Notes: a model not told the origin generated them from the letters alone. A DNA stretch of 64,000 nucleotides from Fibrella rubiginis (GCF_017353185.1 NZ_JAFMYV010000005.1:62001-126000), one strand, 5' to 3'; shown: positions 16,033 to 25,658, numbered from the stretch's first letter. A program made the numbers and translations.

Positions 16033-17475
16033 ATGCCCATTATCTATTGGTTTCGCAATGATTTGCGGTTGCACGACAACGAAGGTTTTTCGCAGGCGGT
16101 AGCCGACAGTTCCGACGTGCTGCCCGTATTTATCATAGACCCCCGCTCGTTCGATGAACACCCTGATCTGGGTTTCCGAAAGGCGGGGGTTTTTCGTGTT
16201 CGCTTTCTATTCGAGGCCCTTGCCGACCTGCGCGAACGGTTGCGAGGGCGGGGCGGCGACCTACTCATCCGGGTAGGTAACGTGGCCGATGTATTGGCCG
16301 ATCTGGCTCAGGCGTATAAGGCCACGGCTGTGTATGCAGGTAAAGAAATCACGCACGATGACGTGGCGATGGAGGCCGAGGTAGACCAGAAAATGACTTC
16401 GCTGAATGTGCCTGTGCACTATTTCTGGATGCTGTCGCTCTATCACCCCGACGATCTGCCCTTTGCGGCCGATGCCATCCCCGACGCTTACCGCGACTTT
16501 CGGCGGGGTTGCGAACGGGAATCAGGTGTGCGCCCGGAGGTAGCTGAACCTGAGCGTGTGACCCTGCCCGGCGGCGTTGATCCCGGACCCTTGCCCACGC
16601 TGACGCAGTTTGGCTATGATGACACCCGGCAGGACGAACGCGCCGCCATTCGGCATGTGGGTGGCGAAACCGCTGCACTGAACCGACTGGCAGCCTATTT
16701 CTGGGAACGCGATCAGCTCAGAAATTACAAGTTCACCCGCAACAACGTGCTGGGCGAAGATTATTCGAGCAAGTTTTCGGCCTGGCTGGCCTACGGTTGC
16801 CTCTCACCCCGGCGTGTCTATTGGCAGGTGAAGCAGTACGAAAAAGAGCGCGTGAAGAACGTTTCGACCTATTGGCTGGTGTTCGAGTTGATCTGGCGCG
16901 ACTATTTCCGATTTATCACGGCCAAATACGGTGCCCGGATTTTCTTTCCGTCGGGACCGCGGCGGGTACAAACGGCCCACTGGAACCGTAACAAAGAACT
17001 GTTCTGGCAATGGGCTAATGGCCAGACAGGGGTGCCTTTTGTAGATGCCAATATGCGCGAGCTGAACCTGACGGGCTACCAGTCGAACCGAGGGCGGCAA
17101 AATGTGGCCTCACTGCTGCTCAACGACCTCGGCGTGCTCTGGACCTGGGGGGCGGCCTACCTGGAAAGCCTGCTGATTGATTACGACCCGTGCAGCAACT
17201 GGGGTAACTGGAATCTGGTGGCTAAAGTGAGTGCTGACCCGCGCATGGACCGGTATTTCAACATCTACACGCAGGGCCGCAAGTATGACCCCAAAGGCGA
17301 GTACGTTTCGCGCTGGCTTCCCGAACTGGCCAACATACCTCCCGAACACCTGCACCTGATCTCTCTGGCCGATCCCGCTATCCTGGCCGAAGCAGGTGTG
17401 ACCCTCGGCGAAACCTACCCACAAGCACTGGTCGACATGTCGAAATGGACGCGGAAAAAGAAAGTGAAGAAATGA
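16033..17475 (+). CDS. DASH family cryptochrome / photolyase
   Basis: 480 residues from the ATG at 16033 (MPIIYWFRNDLRLHDN); the ORF is open for 234 bases upstream but that part covers the preceding gene's tail and an inverted repeat. The N-terminal photolyase alpha/beta domain binds the antenna chromophore; the C-terminal helical FAD domain has YKFTRNNVLGEDYSSKFS, GCLSPRRVYWQ, FELIWRDYFRF, MRELNLTGYQSNRGRQNVAS and SNWGNWNLVAKVSADPR, the DASH signatures. The family repairs cyclobutane dimers, mainly in single-stranded DNA. The basic C-terminal tail (KWTRKKKVKK) may help nucleic acid contact. Confidence 0.95.
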   Translation: MPIIYWFRNDLRLHDNEGFSQAVADSSDVLPVFIIDPRSFDEHPDLGFRKAGVFRVRFLFEALADLRERLRGRGGDLLIRVGNVADVLADLAQAYKATAVYAGKEITHDDVAMEAEVDQKMTSLNVPVHYFWMLSLYHPDDLPFAADAIPDAYRDFRRGCERESGVRPEVAEPERVTLPGGVDPGPLPTLTQFGYDDTRQDERAAIRHVGGETAALNRLAAYFWERDQLRNYKFTRNNVLGEDYSSKFSAWLAYGCLSPRRVYWQVKQYEKERVKNVSTYWLVFELIWRDYFRFITAKYGARIFFPSGPRRVQTAHWNRNKELFWQWANGQTGVPFVDANMRELNLTGYQSNRGRQNVASLLLNDLGVLWTWGAAYLESLLIDYDPCSNWGNWNLVAKVSADPRMDRYFNIYTQGRKYDPKGEYVSRWLPELANIPPEHLHLISLADPAILAEAGVTLGETYPQALVDMSKWTRKKKVKK

Positions 17476-17480
17476 GAAGA

Positions 17481-17576
17481 GAGAAGCAAGAGATAAGAGA
17501 CGAGAAGCAAGAGGTGAGAGACAAGAAACAAGAAACAAAGCCGTTGACTGGTTTCACCTCTTATCTCTTGCTTCTC
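17481..17576. repeat. Purine-rich inverted repeat after the cryptochrome gene
   Basis: Perfect 19-bp arms at 17481-17499 (GAGAAGCAAGAGATAAGAG) and 17558-17576. The strand-biased left half also repeats AGAAGCAAGAG directly. It begins 5 bases after the stop codon. The remainder of the 275-base gap to exbB holds the promoter at 17620-17649. Confidence 0.9.
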
Positions 17577-17619
17577 TCCTCTCTTACCTCCTGGCTCTTT
17601 CCCCCAAAATCACATTTCC

Positions 17620-17649
17620 TTTCGCCCTACGTTGGCTTTGTTATCTTTG
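17620..17649 (+). promoter_or_regulatory. Bacteroidota-type promoter for exbB
   Basis: TTTC at 17620-17623 and a full match to the -7 consensus, TATCTTTG at 17642-17649, with an 18-base spacer. It lies about 100 bases upstream of the ATG at 17751 and after the hairpin that closes the preceding gene. Confidence 0.6.
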
Positions 17650-17750
17650 GCATACGATTCGTATGCGCTGCCGCGTTGTGATTGCTGAACGTCACGACTG
17701 TCTGCGCTGAATATTGCTGACGCCCAACTTTTTAGGTTTACCTTCTATCT

Positions 17751-18476
17751 ATGACCATCCTGCTTCAGGTTCCTGCCACGTCGGCCTCGGCCGTTGCCGA
17801 TTCTACCGCCAACGCGGCTGCTAGTGCCGCCGCTGCTCAACGGCTTGGTTTGTTTGATCTGGTTGCCAAAGGGGGCTGGGTTATGGTGCCCATTGCCTTC
17901 CTGTTTTTCGCTACGCTCTACCTCATCATCGAACGCTGGATCCTGATTCGGAAACAGGGTAAAGTGGATGAGGGCTTTGTCGACAACGTGAAGGACATGC
18001 TCTTGCAGGGCAACGTGAAATCAGCGGAGTCGTTCTGCAAAAATCAGCGCACCGCCGCCGGACGGGTATTTGAAAAAGCCGTTGGCCGTGTGGGCATGGG
18101 TACCAACAAAGACATCGAGAATACGATTGAGACCGTTGGGCAGATCGAAATTTCGCGAATGGAGCGGAATTTGGGCTACCTGGGCGTTATTGCCGGTATT
18201 GCGCCCATGCTTGGTTTTATCGGTACCATTTCGGGTATCATCCGCATTTTCTACGATATCTCCCTCTCCGACAACATCAGCGTGGGCATTATTGCTGGTG
18301 GTCTATACGAGAAAATGATTACCTCCGGGGCGGGCCTTGTGGTGGGGGTTATTGCCTATTCGGGCTATCACCTGCTCAACATGATGATCGAACGCTTCAC
18401 GCTCAAGCTGGAAATGAACGCCTTCGATTTCATGGAAGTCCTCCAGAAACCCACCGAAACGGCCAGAGTGCGCTGA
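17751..18476 (+). CDS. exbB: MotA/TolQ/ExbB proton channel protein
   Basis: 241 residues with three TM segments: GGWVMVPIAFLFFATLYLIIER (about 42-63), YLGVIAGIAPMLGFIGTISG (about 144-163) and GAGLVVGVIAYSGYHLL (about 197-213). The conserved pore region (APMLGFIGTISGII) is intact. With ExbD it energises TonB-dependent uptake through the outer membrane by proton flow. Its Ala-rich N-terminus before the first helix is longer than in E. coli ExbB. An ExbD gene follows across a 111-base gap that contains an inverted repeat. Confidence 0.93.
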   Translation: MTILLQVPATSASAVADSTANAAASAAAAQRLGLFDLVAKGGWVMVPIAFLFFATLYLIIERWILIRKQGKVDEGFVDNVKDMLLQGNVKSAESFCKNQRTAAGRVFEKAVGRVGMGTNKDIENTIETVGQIEISRMERNLGYLGVIAGIAPMLGFIGTISGIIRIFYDISLSDNISVGIIAGGLYEKMITSGAGLVVGVIAYSGYHLLNMMIERFTLKLEMNAFDFMEVLQKPTETARVR

Positions 18477-18482
18477 TAGCGC

Positions 18483-18575
18483 GTTTAACGTTTAATGTCT
18501 AAAGTTAAAAGTACGTTACCGGTCAACCAACTGCCTACCAAGCAGCCAACGTTAGACTTTAAACGTTGAACTTTT
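18483..18575. repeat. Inverted repeat between exbB and exbD
   Basis: Arms near 18483-18508 and 18549-18575 pair over about 26 bases with several mismatches and use the words TTTAACGTTTAA and GTCTAA seen in the elements at 9976, 41775 and 48708. It is unusual in lying inside what should be one operon. Confidence 0.75.
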
Positions 18576-18587
18576 AACTGCCCCTTT

Positions 18588-18980
18588 ATGAAACTCCGCC
18601 GAAGAAAGAAATTTGCTGCCGAAGTGGCCACGTCGTCACTGAACGACATCATGTTTTTCCTGTTGTTGTTCTTCCTGATCGTTTCTACGGTAGCCAACCC
18701 GAACGTGATTAAGCTCCTGTTGCCCAAAGCGGCTTCGTCGCAGCAACTAAGCAAAAAGCAGGTTACGCTATCGGTGGATGCCAACAAGCAGTACTTCGTC
18801 GATAAGCAGCCCGTATCGCCGCAGAACCTCGAAGAAGAGCTGAAAACGATCATGACGGGTATTGAAGAACCCACCGTGGTCGTGCGCTTCGACAAAACGC
18901 TGACTGTGCAAGATCTGGTCGACGTACTTCAGACTGGTGCCAAGCTAAACATCAGAATGGTCATGGCCACGTCGAAATAG
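18588..18980 (+). CDS. exbD: ExbD/TolR family energy-transducing protein
   Basis: 130 residues with a single TM helix near the N-terminus (FFLLLFFLIVSTVA) preceded by the conserved SLNDIMFFLLLFF, where the aspartate carries protons in the ExbB-ExbD channel. The C-terminal periplasmic domain (VTLSVDANKQYFVDKQPV, VVVRFDKTLTVQDLVDVLQ) has the ExbD fold. It would work with the upstream ExbB and a TonB protein not present here. A strong terminator follows at 19059-19084. Confidence 0.93.
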   Translation: MKLRRRKKFAAEVATSSLNDIMFFLLLFFLIVSTVANPNVIKLLLPKAASSQQLSKKQVTLSVDANKQYFVDKQPVSPQNLEEELKTIMTGIEEPTVVVRFDKTLTVQDLVDVLQTGAKLNIRMVMATSK

Positions 18981-19058
18981 CGTTAAAGCCTATTTAATCC
19001 CTTACCTATTTACCGGACCGCCCACATGGTCTGTGTACTTAGTTACATAGTATACGCG

Positions 19059-19084
19059 GCCCGCCGAATCGGCGGGCTTTTTTT
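19059..19084 (+). terminator. Rho-independent terminator after exbD
   Basis: An 8-bp GC-rich stem (GCCCGCCG / CGGCGGGC) with a 3-base loop, followed by seven T. This is a conventional intrinsic terminator and contrasts with the long AT/GC mosaic hairpins elsewhere. Confidence 0.9.
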
Positions 19085-19095
19085 ATGGCAGCTAC

Positions 19096-20340
19096 ATGTT
19101 CAAAAATCCTCGGTTAGCCCTCATTGTTGGCATTCTCTTCATTGATTCCGTTGTAGCGGGTGGGGTAGGTCCACTCCTCAATAAATACACCGAAACGCTG
19201 TCGGGCAAGCAAGTATGGGTGATGGCGGGCAGTGCTCTGCTATTAGGTGCTCAGCTAGTTACGTCGCCCGTATTAGCAGCCATCTCCAACAAAGTTGGCC
19301 GTCGCCCCGTACTGATTGGCACCTCTTTGATGTCGCTGCTGGCTTCTTTTTTTCTGCTACCGGTTAATGCATTTGGCTACCTCACCAACCGGGGTGTTGA
19401 GGGTACCACCAACGGTATGCAATCTATCTTACGTTCGGCAGTGGTTGATACTGCCGAAGATGGCGATGTAGTGCAGCAAACGGGCATCCTGGGTACTGTG
19501 ACGGCACTTGGCGCCATTTTTGGCCCGGCGGTGGGTGGCTTGCTGATTATCTCGCTGGCGCAGGCTCGCTACGAGCCTAAACCGCTGGTTATTATGGGTA
19601 TTATTTTGGCCGTAGTCAACGTGGTGCTAACGTTTGTTTTCAAAGAAACCAGCCAGAAAGAAAAGCAACCGATCGATCCACAGGAATTGAAAGAAAAGGC
19701 ATTTAATGCATTGAAGGTTAAAACGTTATGGGATCAACTAGCCCAGGTAGAAGAAAAACTAAAAGGATTTAAACCGCTCTTTATTGTCCAGCTACTCACG
19801 GTCTTGTCGCTGGGCTATTATAACTACTTCATTGCCTACCTGATTGTCGGTAATTTGGGTTTGACTTATCGGGAGGCATCCTATTTTTTTATCTATTACG
19901 GCATTATTACACTGGTAATAAACCTGTTGTTTTTTCAACTCATTGTCAAACACGTAAATCAGCGCAAGGTGATGATCTTCGCTGCCATTGGTGGCATTGG
20001 GGTTATGGCGCTCTACGCGCTGTCTGACAAAAGCGTTACGATGCTCTACATCACTGGGGCACTCGATGCCTGTACGGCGGGTTTGCTTACCGGACTCATT
20101 ACTGGTCAGGTGTCTGCCTTAGCGGCCAAGGGTGGTGGATCGGGACAGATATTCGGCGATTCGCAGGCGCTGGGTGGAGTAGCCAGTTTCGTTACCGCAC
20201 TGATGACTACCATTCTGACGGCTCTTGATCCGCGTGCGCCCTTTGCCTTCTATGCCCTGGCTATGGCCGTGATGGCTTATCGCGTGGCTACTCTACCCAA
20301 GGAGTCAGACGAAGAGACGAAGCCGGAAAATCAAAAATAA
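19096..20340 (+). CDS. MFS transporter (TetA-like)
   Basis: 414 residues with about 12 TM helices. The loop after helix 2 has the MFS motif as ISNKVGRRPVLIGTS, and motif C-like residues occur in FGPAVGGLLI. A long cytoplasmic loop (residues about 190-230, KETSQKEKQPIDPQELKEKA) separates the two halves. Likely a drug or metabolite exporter; no substrate can be assigned. A paralogue of the same size follows 68 bases downstream in the same direction, so the pair arose by duplication. Confidence 0.85.
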   Translation: MFKNPRLALIVGILFIDSVVAGGVGPLLNKYTETLSGKQVWVMAGSALLLGAQLVTSPVLAAISNKVGRRPVLIGTSLMSLLASFFLLPVNAFGYLTNRGVEGTTNGMQSILRSAVVDTAEDGDVVQQTGILGTVTALGAIFGPAVGGLLIISLAQARYEPKPLVIMGIILAVVNVVLTFVFKETSQKEKQPIDPQELKEKAFNALKVKTLWDQLAQVEEKLKGFKPLFIVQLLTVLSLGYYNYFIAYLIVGNLGLTYREASYFFIYYGIITLVINLLFFQLIVKHVNQRKVMIFAAIGGIGVMALYALSDKSVTMLYITGALDACTAGLLTGLITGQVSALAAKGGGSGQIFGDSQALGGVASFVTALMTTILTALDPRAPFAFYALAMAVMAYRVATLPKESDEETKPENQK

Positions 20341-20364
20341 CGTTGTCGGTCGTTAGTGTAAATC

Positions 20365-20398
20365 AATCGTAAGTAACGGCCTATTCCCACTTACGATT
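20365..20398. repeat. Short inverted repeat between the MFS paralogues
   Basis: Ten-bp perfect arms AATCGTAAGT (20365-20374) and ACTTACGATT (20389-20398) with a 14-base spacer. It is the smallest member of the boundary-hairpin set and ends 10 bases before the second MFS start. The same word (ATCGTAAGTCG) opens the element at 25537. Confidence 0.7.
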
Positions 20399-20408
20399 AT
20401 CTTACCCT

Positions 20409-21638
20409 ATGTTTCAAGGCCGCCTGCTGCATATTTATGCCATTATCTTTCTCGACGTCGTTGTCGGTTCCATCATTGGGCCGGTGTTGCCGCAGTTTGT
20501 GCGAGGCCATGCTAACCCACAGTTGTGGCTTGCGTTAGGCACAGCCCTGTTTTTGGGTGTACAACTGATCTCAGCACCATTGCTGGGTAAACTCTCCGAC
20601 GGCTACGGGCGTAAACCCATCTTTCGGCTGTCGTCGGTAGGTACGTTTCTGGCCGACTGTCTGTTGTTGCCAGTAAGGTTGGGGTCGCAGTTGGCTAACC
20701 GGTTTAGCGACGGACTCACCAACGGCCTCTACGCCACGGTGCGCTCGGCCATCACCGATATTTCGCCCAAAGAGGCGCTGTTTCGGAATCTGGGTATTGA
20801 AGGGGCTATTATATCGCTGGGGTTTGTGATTGGACCGGCCATTGCGGGTTTGCTCATCACCACCCTCGACCTTACCGACCCCGTTGAACAGGCCCGGTAT
20901 GTGGTCATGATGGCTGTGGGGTTGTCGGGTCTGAATGTGCTGCTGAGCTTTTTCCTGCGCGAAACCCATCCAAACCCCGGTGGTGTGTCGCGGGTCGAAT
21001 TGAAAGCCGCTATTGTCCATTCACTCAATGTGAGCACGATTTTGAGACGACTCCGGCAGAAGAACAGTGAGCATCCCGGCCTGCTGAATCTGGTACTCAC
21101 GCAGGTAGCCCTAACCGCTGCCGTGGGCTACTATAACTACTTCGTTGCCTACGTGAGCCTCGGTCCGCTGCAGATGGATACAAAGGATATTTCGTACTTC
21201 TTCATGTACTTCGGTGGCCTGAGCGTAGCCATCAGCTACGGGTTCTATGGTTTTCTGGCCGACCGGATCAACCAGCGGCGGGCCATTTTCTGGTTTGCGC
21301 TTGTGGGCATACCGGTGCTGGCAGCCTATGGCGTGGTGGGTACGTCGCGGCTGTGGCTCTACGTCATTATCACCATCGACTGCCTTACGTACTCGCTCAT
21401 TCAGGGCCTGATTGAAGGCCTCATGGCCCAGAAAACCACCGACACCGATCGGGGCGAGATTTTTGGTCTCAATCAGGCTATGCAGGGGCTGGCCAGTTTC
21501 GGCACTACGCTGGTCTTTGGCCTGCTTTCCATTATCGACCTCCGCTTGCCCTTCGCCTGGTTTGCGGCCTGCCTGGGTGTGGTAGCGTGGCTGGTGCAAC
21601 AGGATGAATACCAGGGCGAAACGGACGTGACAGATTGA
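20409..21638 (+). CDS. MFS transporter, paralogue of the preceding gene
   Basis: 409 residues, about 12 TM helices, with the MFS loop motif LSDGYGRKPIFRLSS after helix 2 and FVIGPAIAGLLITTL later. It aligns with the upstream transporter along its length (for example YYNYFVAYVSLG versus YYNYFIAYLIVG, and the final DLRLPFAWFAACLG versus DPRAPFAFYALAMA). The two may act on related substrates or form a heteromeric exporter; neither can be shown here. Confidence 0.85.
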   Translation: MFQGRLLHIYAIIFLDVVVGSIIGPVLPQFVRGHANPQLWLALGTALFLGVQLISAPLLGKLSDGYGRKPIFRLSSVGTFLADCLLLPVRLGSQLANRFSDGLTNGLYATVRSAITDISPKEALFRNLGIEGAIISLGFVIGPAIAGLLITTLDLTDPVEQARYVVMMAVGLSGLNVLLSFFLRETHPNPGGVSRVELKAAIVHSLNVSTILRRLRQKNSEHPGLLNLVLTQVALTAAVGYYNYFVAYVSLGPLQMDTKDISYFFMYFGGLSVAISYGFYGFLADRINQRRAIFWFALVGIPVLAAYGVVGTSRLWLYVIITIDCLTYSLIQGLIEGLMAQKTTDTDRGEIFGLNQAMQGLASFGTTLVFGLLSIIDLRLPFAWFAACLGVVAWLVQQDEYQGETDVTD

Positions 21639-21692
21639 CGGTTTTCGTTGTTAACTTGCTGGTTATAAAGACAACAAACCACAGTGCCTGTC

Positions 21693-22943
21693 ATGAATTT
21701 TAACCCAATTATGCTGGCGATACCGTTCTTCTTCCTGGCCATGGGAATTGAGATCTGGATTGACCGCTACCAGCAAACGAAGCTGTACCGACTCAACGAC
21801 ACCATCACTAACCTCAGCGCGGGCACGTCGCAGCAGGTGGTGGGCATCTTTTTGAAGGTGGTCACGCTGGGCATGTACGAAGCCATTTATACCAACTTCG
21901 CCGTGTTTCATATCCCCCATACCTGGTGGAGTTGGGTGGTGGCGTTTTTTCTCTACGACCTTTGCTATTACGTGGCTCACCGCATGAGCCATGAAGTAAA
22001 TCTGTTCTGGAGCGGCCACGTGGTGCATCACCAAAGCGAAGAATATAATCTCTCAGTTGCCCTGCGCCAAAGCTGGTTTCAGGGTGTCTGGACCGCCCCG
22101 GCCTACATTCCGATGGCCCTGCTGGGTTTCGATACTACCCAGCTCATCATCGTGGGGGGCTTCAACCTGATCTACCAGTTCTGGATTCATACCGAACTGG
22201 TAGACAAAATGGGACCGCTGGAGTGGTTCATGAATACGCCCTCGCACCACCGCGTGCATCATGGCCGCAACCCTAAATACATCGACAAGAACCACGCGGG
22301 CACGTTTATTATATGGGACCGGCTGTTTGGCACGTTTCAGGCCGAAGAGGAGAAGCCCGTTTATGGCATCACCACGCCTATCAATAGCTGGAACCCGGTC
22401 TGGGCCAACTTTGCGCATTACGAACAGATCGGCCTGCAACTCCGCGATGCCCCCCGACTGACCGACAAGCTGAAAGTGTTATTCTATAAACCGGGCTGGG
22501 ACGCCAAAATGGCCGTTTATCATCCCATCCCGTCGGTAGACCGGGCCGTTTATGAAAAATTCGATACGTCGGTTTCGCGGTCAGTGAACGGTTATGTGTT
22601 GCTGCAATACATCCTGCTGACGGTGGCAACGCTCCCGTTTCTAAAGCTTCAGGCCGAGATGGGCTGGCTAGCTAAATTGCTCATTGCGGCCTTGATTGGT
22701 CTCACGGTAGTCAATTTTGGTTGGTTCTTCGAAGGTCGCTCGTGGGCATACCGGGTCGAGGCGGCAAGGCTGGTCGTTTGCGCAGGTGTGGCCATCTGGT
22801 TTTTGTTACCACTGGCAGCAGGCGTTTGGCTTAGCGCGGGCGTGGGGGCGTTGGCCCTGATTTCGCTGGTGTGGCTGTGGCAACTGAATGGAACCAAGAA
22901 ACAGACACCCGCCAGCTACATAGGAGGTAGTCTCCGTACGTAG
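21693..22943 (+). CDS. Sterol desaturase / fatty acid hydroxylase family membrane protein
   Basis: About 416 residues from the ATG at 21693; a GTG at 21684 would add three residues. The first part has TM helices and the di-iron histidine motifs HRMSHE, HVVHHQSE and HRVHHG (about residues 93-195), as in the AGMO-like branch of the superfamily. These membrane enzymes hydroxylate or cleave lipids with oxygen. The final ~110 residues form four more TM helices. Substrate may be an alkylglycerol or hydroxylated lipid; this is inference. Confidence 0.85.
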   Translation: MNFNPIMLAIPFFFLAMGIEIWIDRYQQTKLYRLNDTITNLSAGTSQQVVGIFLKVVTLGMYEAIYTNFAVFHIPHTWWSWVVAFFLYDLCYYVAHRMSHEVNLFWSGHVVHHQSEEYNLSVALRQSWFQGVWTAPAYIPMALLGFDTTQLIIVGGFNLIYQFWIHTELVDKMGPLEWFMNTPSHHRVHHGRNPKYIDKNHAGTFIIWDRLFGTFQAEEEKPVYGITTPINSWNPVWANFAHYEQIGLQLRDAPRLTDKLKVLFYKPGWDAKMAVYHPIPSVDRAVYEKFDTSVSRSVNGYVLLQYILLTVATLPFLKLQAEMGWLAKLLIAALIGLTVVNFGWFFEGRSWAYRVEAARLVVCAGVAIWFLLPLAAGVWLSAGVGALALISLVWLWQLNGTKKQTPASYIGGSLRT

Positions 22944-22960
22944 CCAGTCGTGAGCGTAGA

Positions 22961-23002
22961 TGTAGCGCAGGCTTCAGCAGAACGCGCCCAGCCTGCGCTA
23001 CA
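22961..23002. repeat. Inverted repeat between convergent genes
   Basis: Perfect 13-bp arms TGTAGCGCAGGCT (22961-22973) and its complement (22990-23002), lying 16 bases before the RNase R stop codon and 17 bases after the previous stop. GC-rich and without a T tract. Confidence 0.85.
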
Positions 23003-23018
23003 AGCAACTGCACTATAA

Positions 23019-25520
23019 TTACCGGCCCCGTCCTCCCCGGCGGTTTTGGCCTTTGGGGGCGGCACCTTTATTTGATTTAGCGGCTTCGCCGATGGCTTTG
23101 GCACGGCCTCCGGTGGTGGCTTTGCGGCCCCGGGCTGCATTACGCTGGCTGTCGTCGCGGCGAGAGCGGCCCCCTTCGCGCCCACCGTGCGCCGCGCGGA
23201 TGAAGCCACCATCTTCAGCCGTTTTGGCCTTGTCGCTGATGAGCGTGAAGTCGATGCTGCGGCGGGCCAGGTTGGTCTCTTTTACTTTCACCGTCACCTC
23301 ATCGCCGAAGGTGTACATCTTCTTACTTCTGCGCCCAATGATGCGGTAATTGTCTTTGTCGTACTCGTAGAAATCGTCGTCCAGGTCCTGCATCCGCACT
23401 AAGCCCTCGCAACTGTTCTCAGGTATTTCCACGAAAAAGCCGAACTCGGTCACGCCCGCAATGACGCCTGCAAACTCCATATTGGCGGGCATGTTGCTCA
23501 TAAATTCCACCTGCTTGTACTTGATGCTGGCACGTTCGGCCTCGGCGGCGGCCCGTTCGCGGTCAGAGGCGTGTTTGCAGCGGGCCTCCAGCGTTTCGCG
23601 ATCCACCGACCGGCCTTTGTCCAGATAATGCTGCAGCAGCCGGTGGGCCATCATGTCGGGGTATCGACGAATGGGCGACGTGAAGTGCGAATACCGCTCG
23701 AAAGCCAGGCCAAAGTGCCCCAGGTCTTCGGTGCTGTACCGCGCCTTCGACATAGTCCGCACGGCCAGTTGCGACAGCATGCCCGCCTCCGGTTTGCCCT
23801 CGATTTGCTCCATAAACCGATTCATCGACTGCGACAAATGAGCGCTGTCTACTTTCAGCTTATACCCCAGCCGGGCCGCAAAATCCGACAGCGTTTGCAG
23901 CCGGTCTTCGTCGGGGCCTTCGTGCACGCGGTAGACCATGGTGTTGGGTTCTGGCCCCCGCGAGAGGCTATGCACAAACTCAGCTACGCGCTTGTTGGCC
24001 AGCAACATAAACTCTTCGATAAGCTTATTGGTATCCTGCCGAATCTTGGGCATCACGGCAAGGGGTACGCCGTTTTCATCCAGTTTAAACCGCACTTCGG
24101 GCGTCTCGAAATTGATAGCTCCGTGCTTAAACCGTTCGTCGCGCATTTTGTGAGCGAGGTCGTTCAGCAAGGTCAGTTCCTTCACAAAATCGCCCGTGCC
24201 TTCATTCAGAATGCCCTGCGCCTCCTCATACGAAAACCGCCGGTCGGAGTGAATCGCCGTGCGGCCAAACCATTCCTTCACCAGCTTCGCATCGGCGTTC
24301 ATCTCAAACACCGCCGAGAAGGTGAGCTTGTCTTCGTTGGGCCGCAGTGAACACACGCCGTTAGAGAGTTTTTCGGGCAACATCGGCACTACGCGATCTA
24401 CCAGATACACCGACGTAGCGCGTTTGTAAGCTTCCTCTTCCAATTCCGTACCGGGCGTGACGTAGTGCGTGACGTCGGCAATGTGAATGCCAATCTCGTA
24501 ATTTCCGTTGTCTAAGTACCTGACCGACAGGGCGTCGTCGAAGTCTTTGGCATCGACGGGGTCAATGGTGAATGTGGTGATGTTCCGAAAATCGCGACGG
24601 TGTTCCCTGATCTCGGCTTCGTCAATATCCACCGGAATCTCCTCCGATTCCTTCTCCACTTCGGCGGGGAATTCAAGCGGTAAACCGAACTCGGCCAGGA
24701 TGGCGTGCATCTCAGTGTCGTGCTCACCTGCTTTACCCAGCACCGAAATAACCTCCCCAGTGAAGTGGCCGTCGCGGTCGTCGCTGTCGGGGTAGGTGGT
24801 GAGGCGTACAATGACTTTCTCGTTGGCCTCGGCACCGCCTAGTTTTTCAGCGGGAATAAAAATGTCTTGGTAAATCCGGCGGCTGTCGGGCGTAACAAAC
24901 GCCTGTTTACCATGCCGGTCCAGCGTACCCACGATCTCGGTCTTGCCCCGTTCGGCGATGCTCACTACACGGCCTACAATGCGTTTCGCCAGTTGCCGCG
25001 TGCCGCGCTGCCGCGAATCGCTGAAGGCAATAACGCGCACTTTGTCGCCGTCAATAGCCCCACCGAGGTCTTCGGCGGGTACCCAAATATCGTTGTCCCG
25101 GTCGCGAGTGCCGTTGTCGGGTACCACAAACGCAAACTTGGGATTGACGTGCTCTACCGTGCCCAGAATGGTGTTTTGGTTGGCGTTGAACTGGTATCGC
25201 CCATCGGGCAGGCGCGTCAGGCGACCTTCGTCGAAGAGTTCGCCCACCAGGCCCTGAATCATCAGTTTCAGCTTACGGTCGTCCGCGTCGAAATTCTCGA
25301 CTACGTCCATGGTGCTCCATTGGCCGGTGTTATTGATCTCGAAAAATGCCGCAACGTCGTTTTTTAGTTCATCTAAAAACGAATTGGCGTGGCCCAGGGC
25401 TTTGGCAGGTCCGGCGGCTGACCCAGCGGGCCGTTTGCCATACCCCCCACGCGCACCCTGTTCGCTGCGTGATCCGCGCGCCGAGGGTGCTTTAGTGTAT
25501 TTATTGTTTTTGGGTTTCAT
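23019..25520 (-). CDS. rnr: Ribonuclease R
   Basis: 833 residues. Order: a Gly/Arg/Lys-rich head, a winged-helix-like and cold-shock region (ILGTVEHVNPKFAFVVPDNG near 115), the RNB catalytic domain (TIDPVDAKDFDDALSV with the metal-binding aspartates, near 315; later RRYPDMMAHRLLQHYLD), an S1 domain (EFAGVIAGVTEFGFFVEIPENSCEGLVRM near 680) and a very basic tail ending NRRGGRGR. It is a 3'-5' exoribonuclease that unwinds structured RNA. Given the many predicted transcript-end hairpins in this window, such an activity would be especially relevant, though that link is speculative. Confidence 0.97.
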   Translation of the reverse strand: MKPKNNKYTKAPSARGSRSEQGARGGYGKRPAGSAAGPAKALGHANSFLDELKNDVAAFFEINNTGQWSTMDVVENFDADDRKLKLMIQGLVGELFDEGRLTRLPDGRYQFNANQNTILGTVEHVNPKFAFVVPDNGTRDRDNDIWVPAEDLGGAIDGDKVRVIAFSDSRQRGTRQLAKRIVGRVVSIAERGKTEIVGTLDRHGKQAFVTPDSRRIYQDIFIPAEKLGGAEANEKVIVRLTTYPDSDDRDGHFTGEVISVLGKAGEHDTEMHAILAEFGLPLEFPAEVEKESEEIPVDIDEAEIREHRRDFRNITTFTIDPVDAKDFDDALSVRYLDNGNYEIGIHIADVTHYVTPGTELEEEAYKRATSVYLVDRVVPMLPEKLSNGVCSLRPNEDKLTFSAVFEMNADAKLVKEWFGRTAIHSDRRFSYEEAQGILNEGTGDFVKELTLLNDLAHKMRDERFKHGAINFETPEVRFKLDENGVPLAVMPKIRQDTNKLIEEFMLLANKRVAEFVHSLSRGPEPNTMVYRVHEGPDEDRLQTLSDFAARLGYKLKVDSAHLSQSMNRFMEQIEGKPEAGMLSQLAVRTMSKARYSTEDLGHFGLAFERYSHFTSPIRRYPDMMAHRLLQHYLDKGRSVDRETLEARCKHASDRERAAAEAERASIKYKQVEFMSNMPANMEFAGVIAGVTEFGFFVEIPENSCEGLVRMQDLDDDFYEYDKDNYRIIGRRSKKMYTFGDEVTVKVKETNLARRSIDFTLISDKAKTAEDGGFIRAAHGGREGGRSRRDDSQRNAARGRKATTGGRAKAIGEAAKSNKGAAPKGQNRRGGRGR

Positions 25521-25536
25521 GAAAAGGAAATCGTAA

Positions 25537-25657
25537 GTCGTAGAGTCGATAGTCTGGAAAGTCGTGTTTAGTGCTGCTTACGCGGGTATTCGCCTTCGGC
25601 GGTTTGCGCTGGCGTAAGCAACACTAAACACGACTTTCCAGACTATCGACTTACGAC
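25537..25657. repeat. Long inverted repeat upstream of RNase R
   Basis: Arms at 25537-25583 and 25612-25657 pair along about 46 bases with a 1-base bulge and one mismatch; the longest identical stretch includes TCGATAGTCTGGAAAGTCGT. The loop side of each arm ends in TGCTTACGC. It lies just before the rnr start codon and directly after the next gene's stop (same strand). Confidence 0.95.
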
Positions 25658-25658
25658 T

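Noticed and set aside
23571..24350. 259-codon plus-strand ORF within RNase R
   Set aside because: Shadow of the conserved rnr coding sequence on the other strand.
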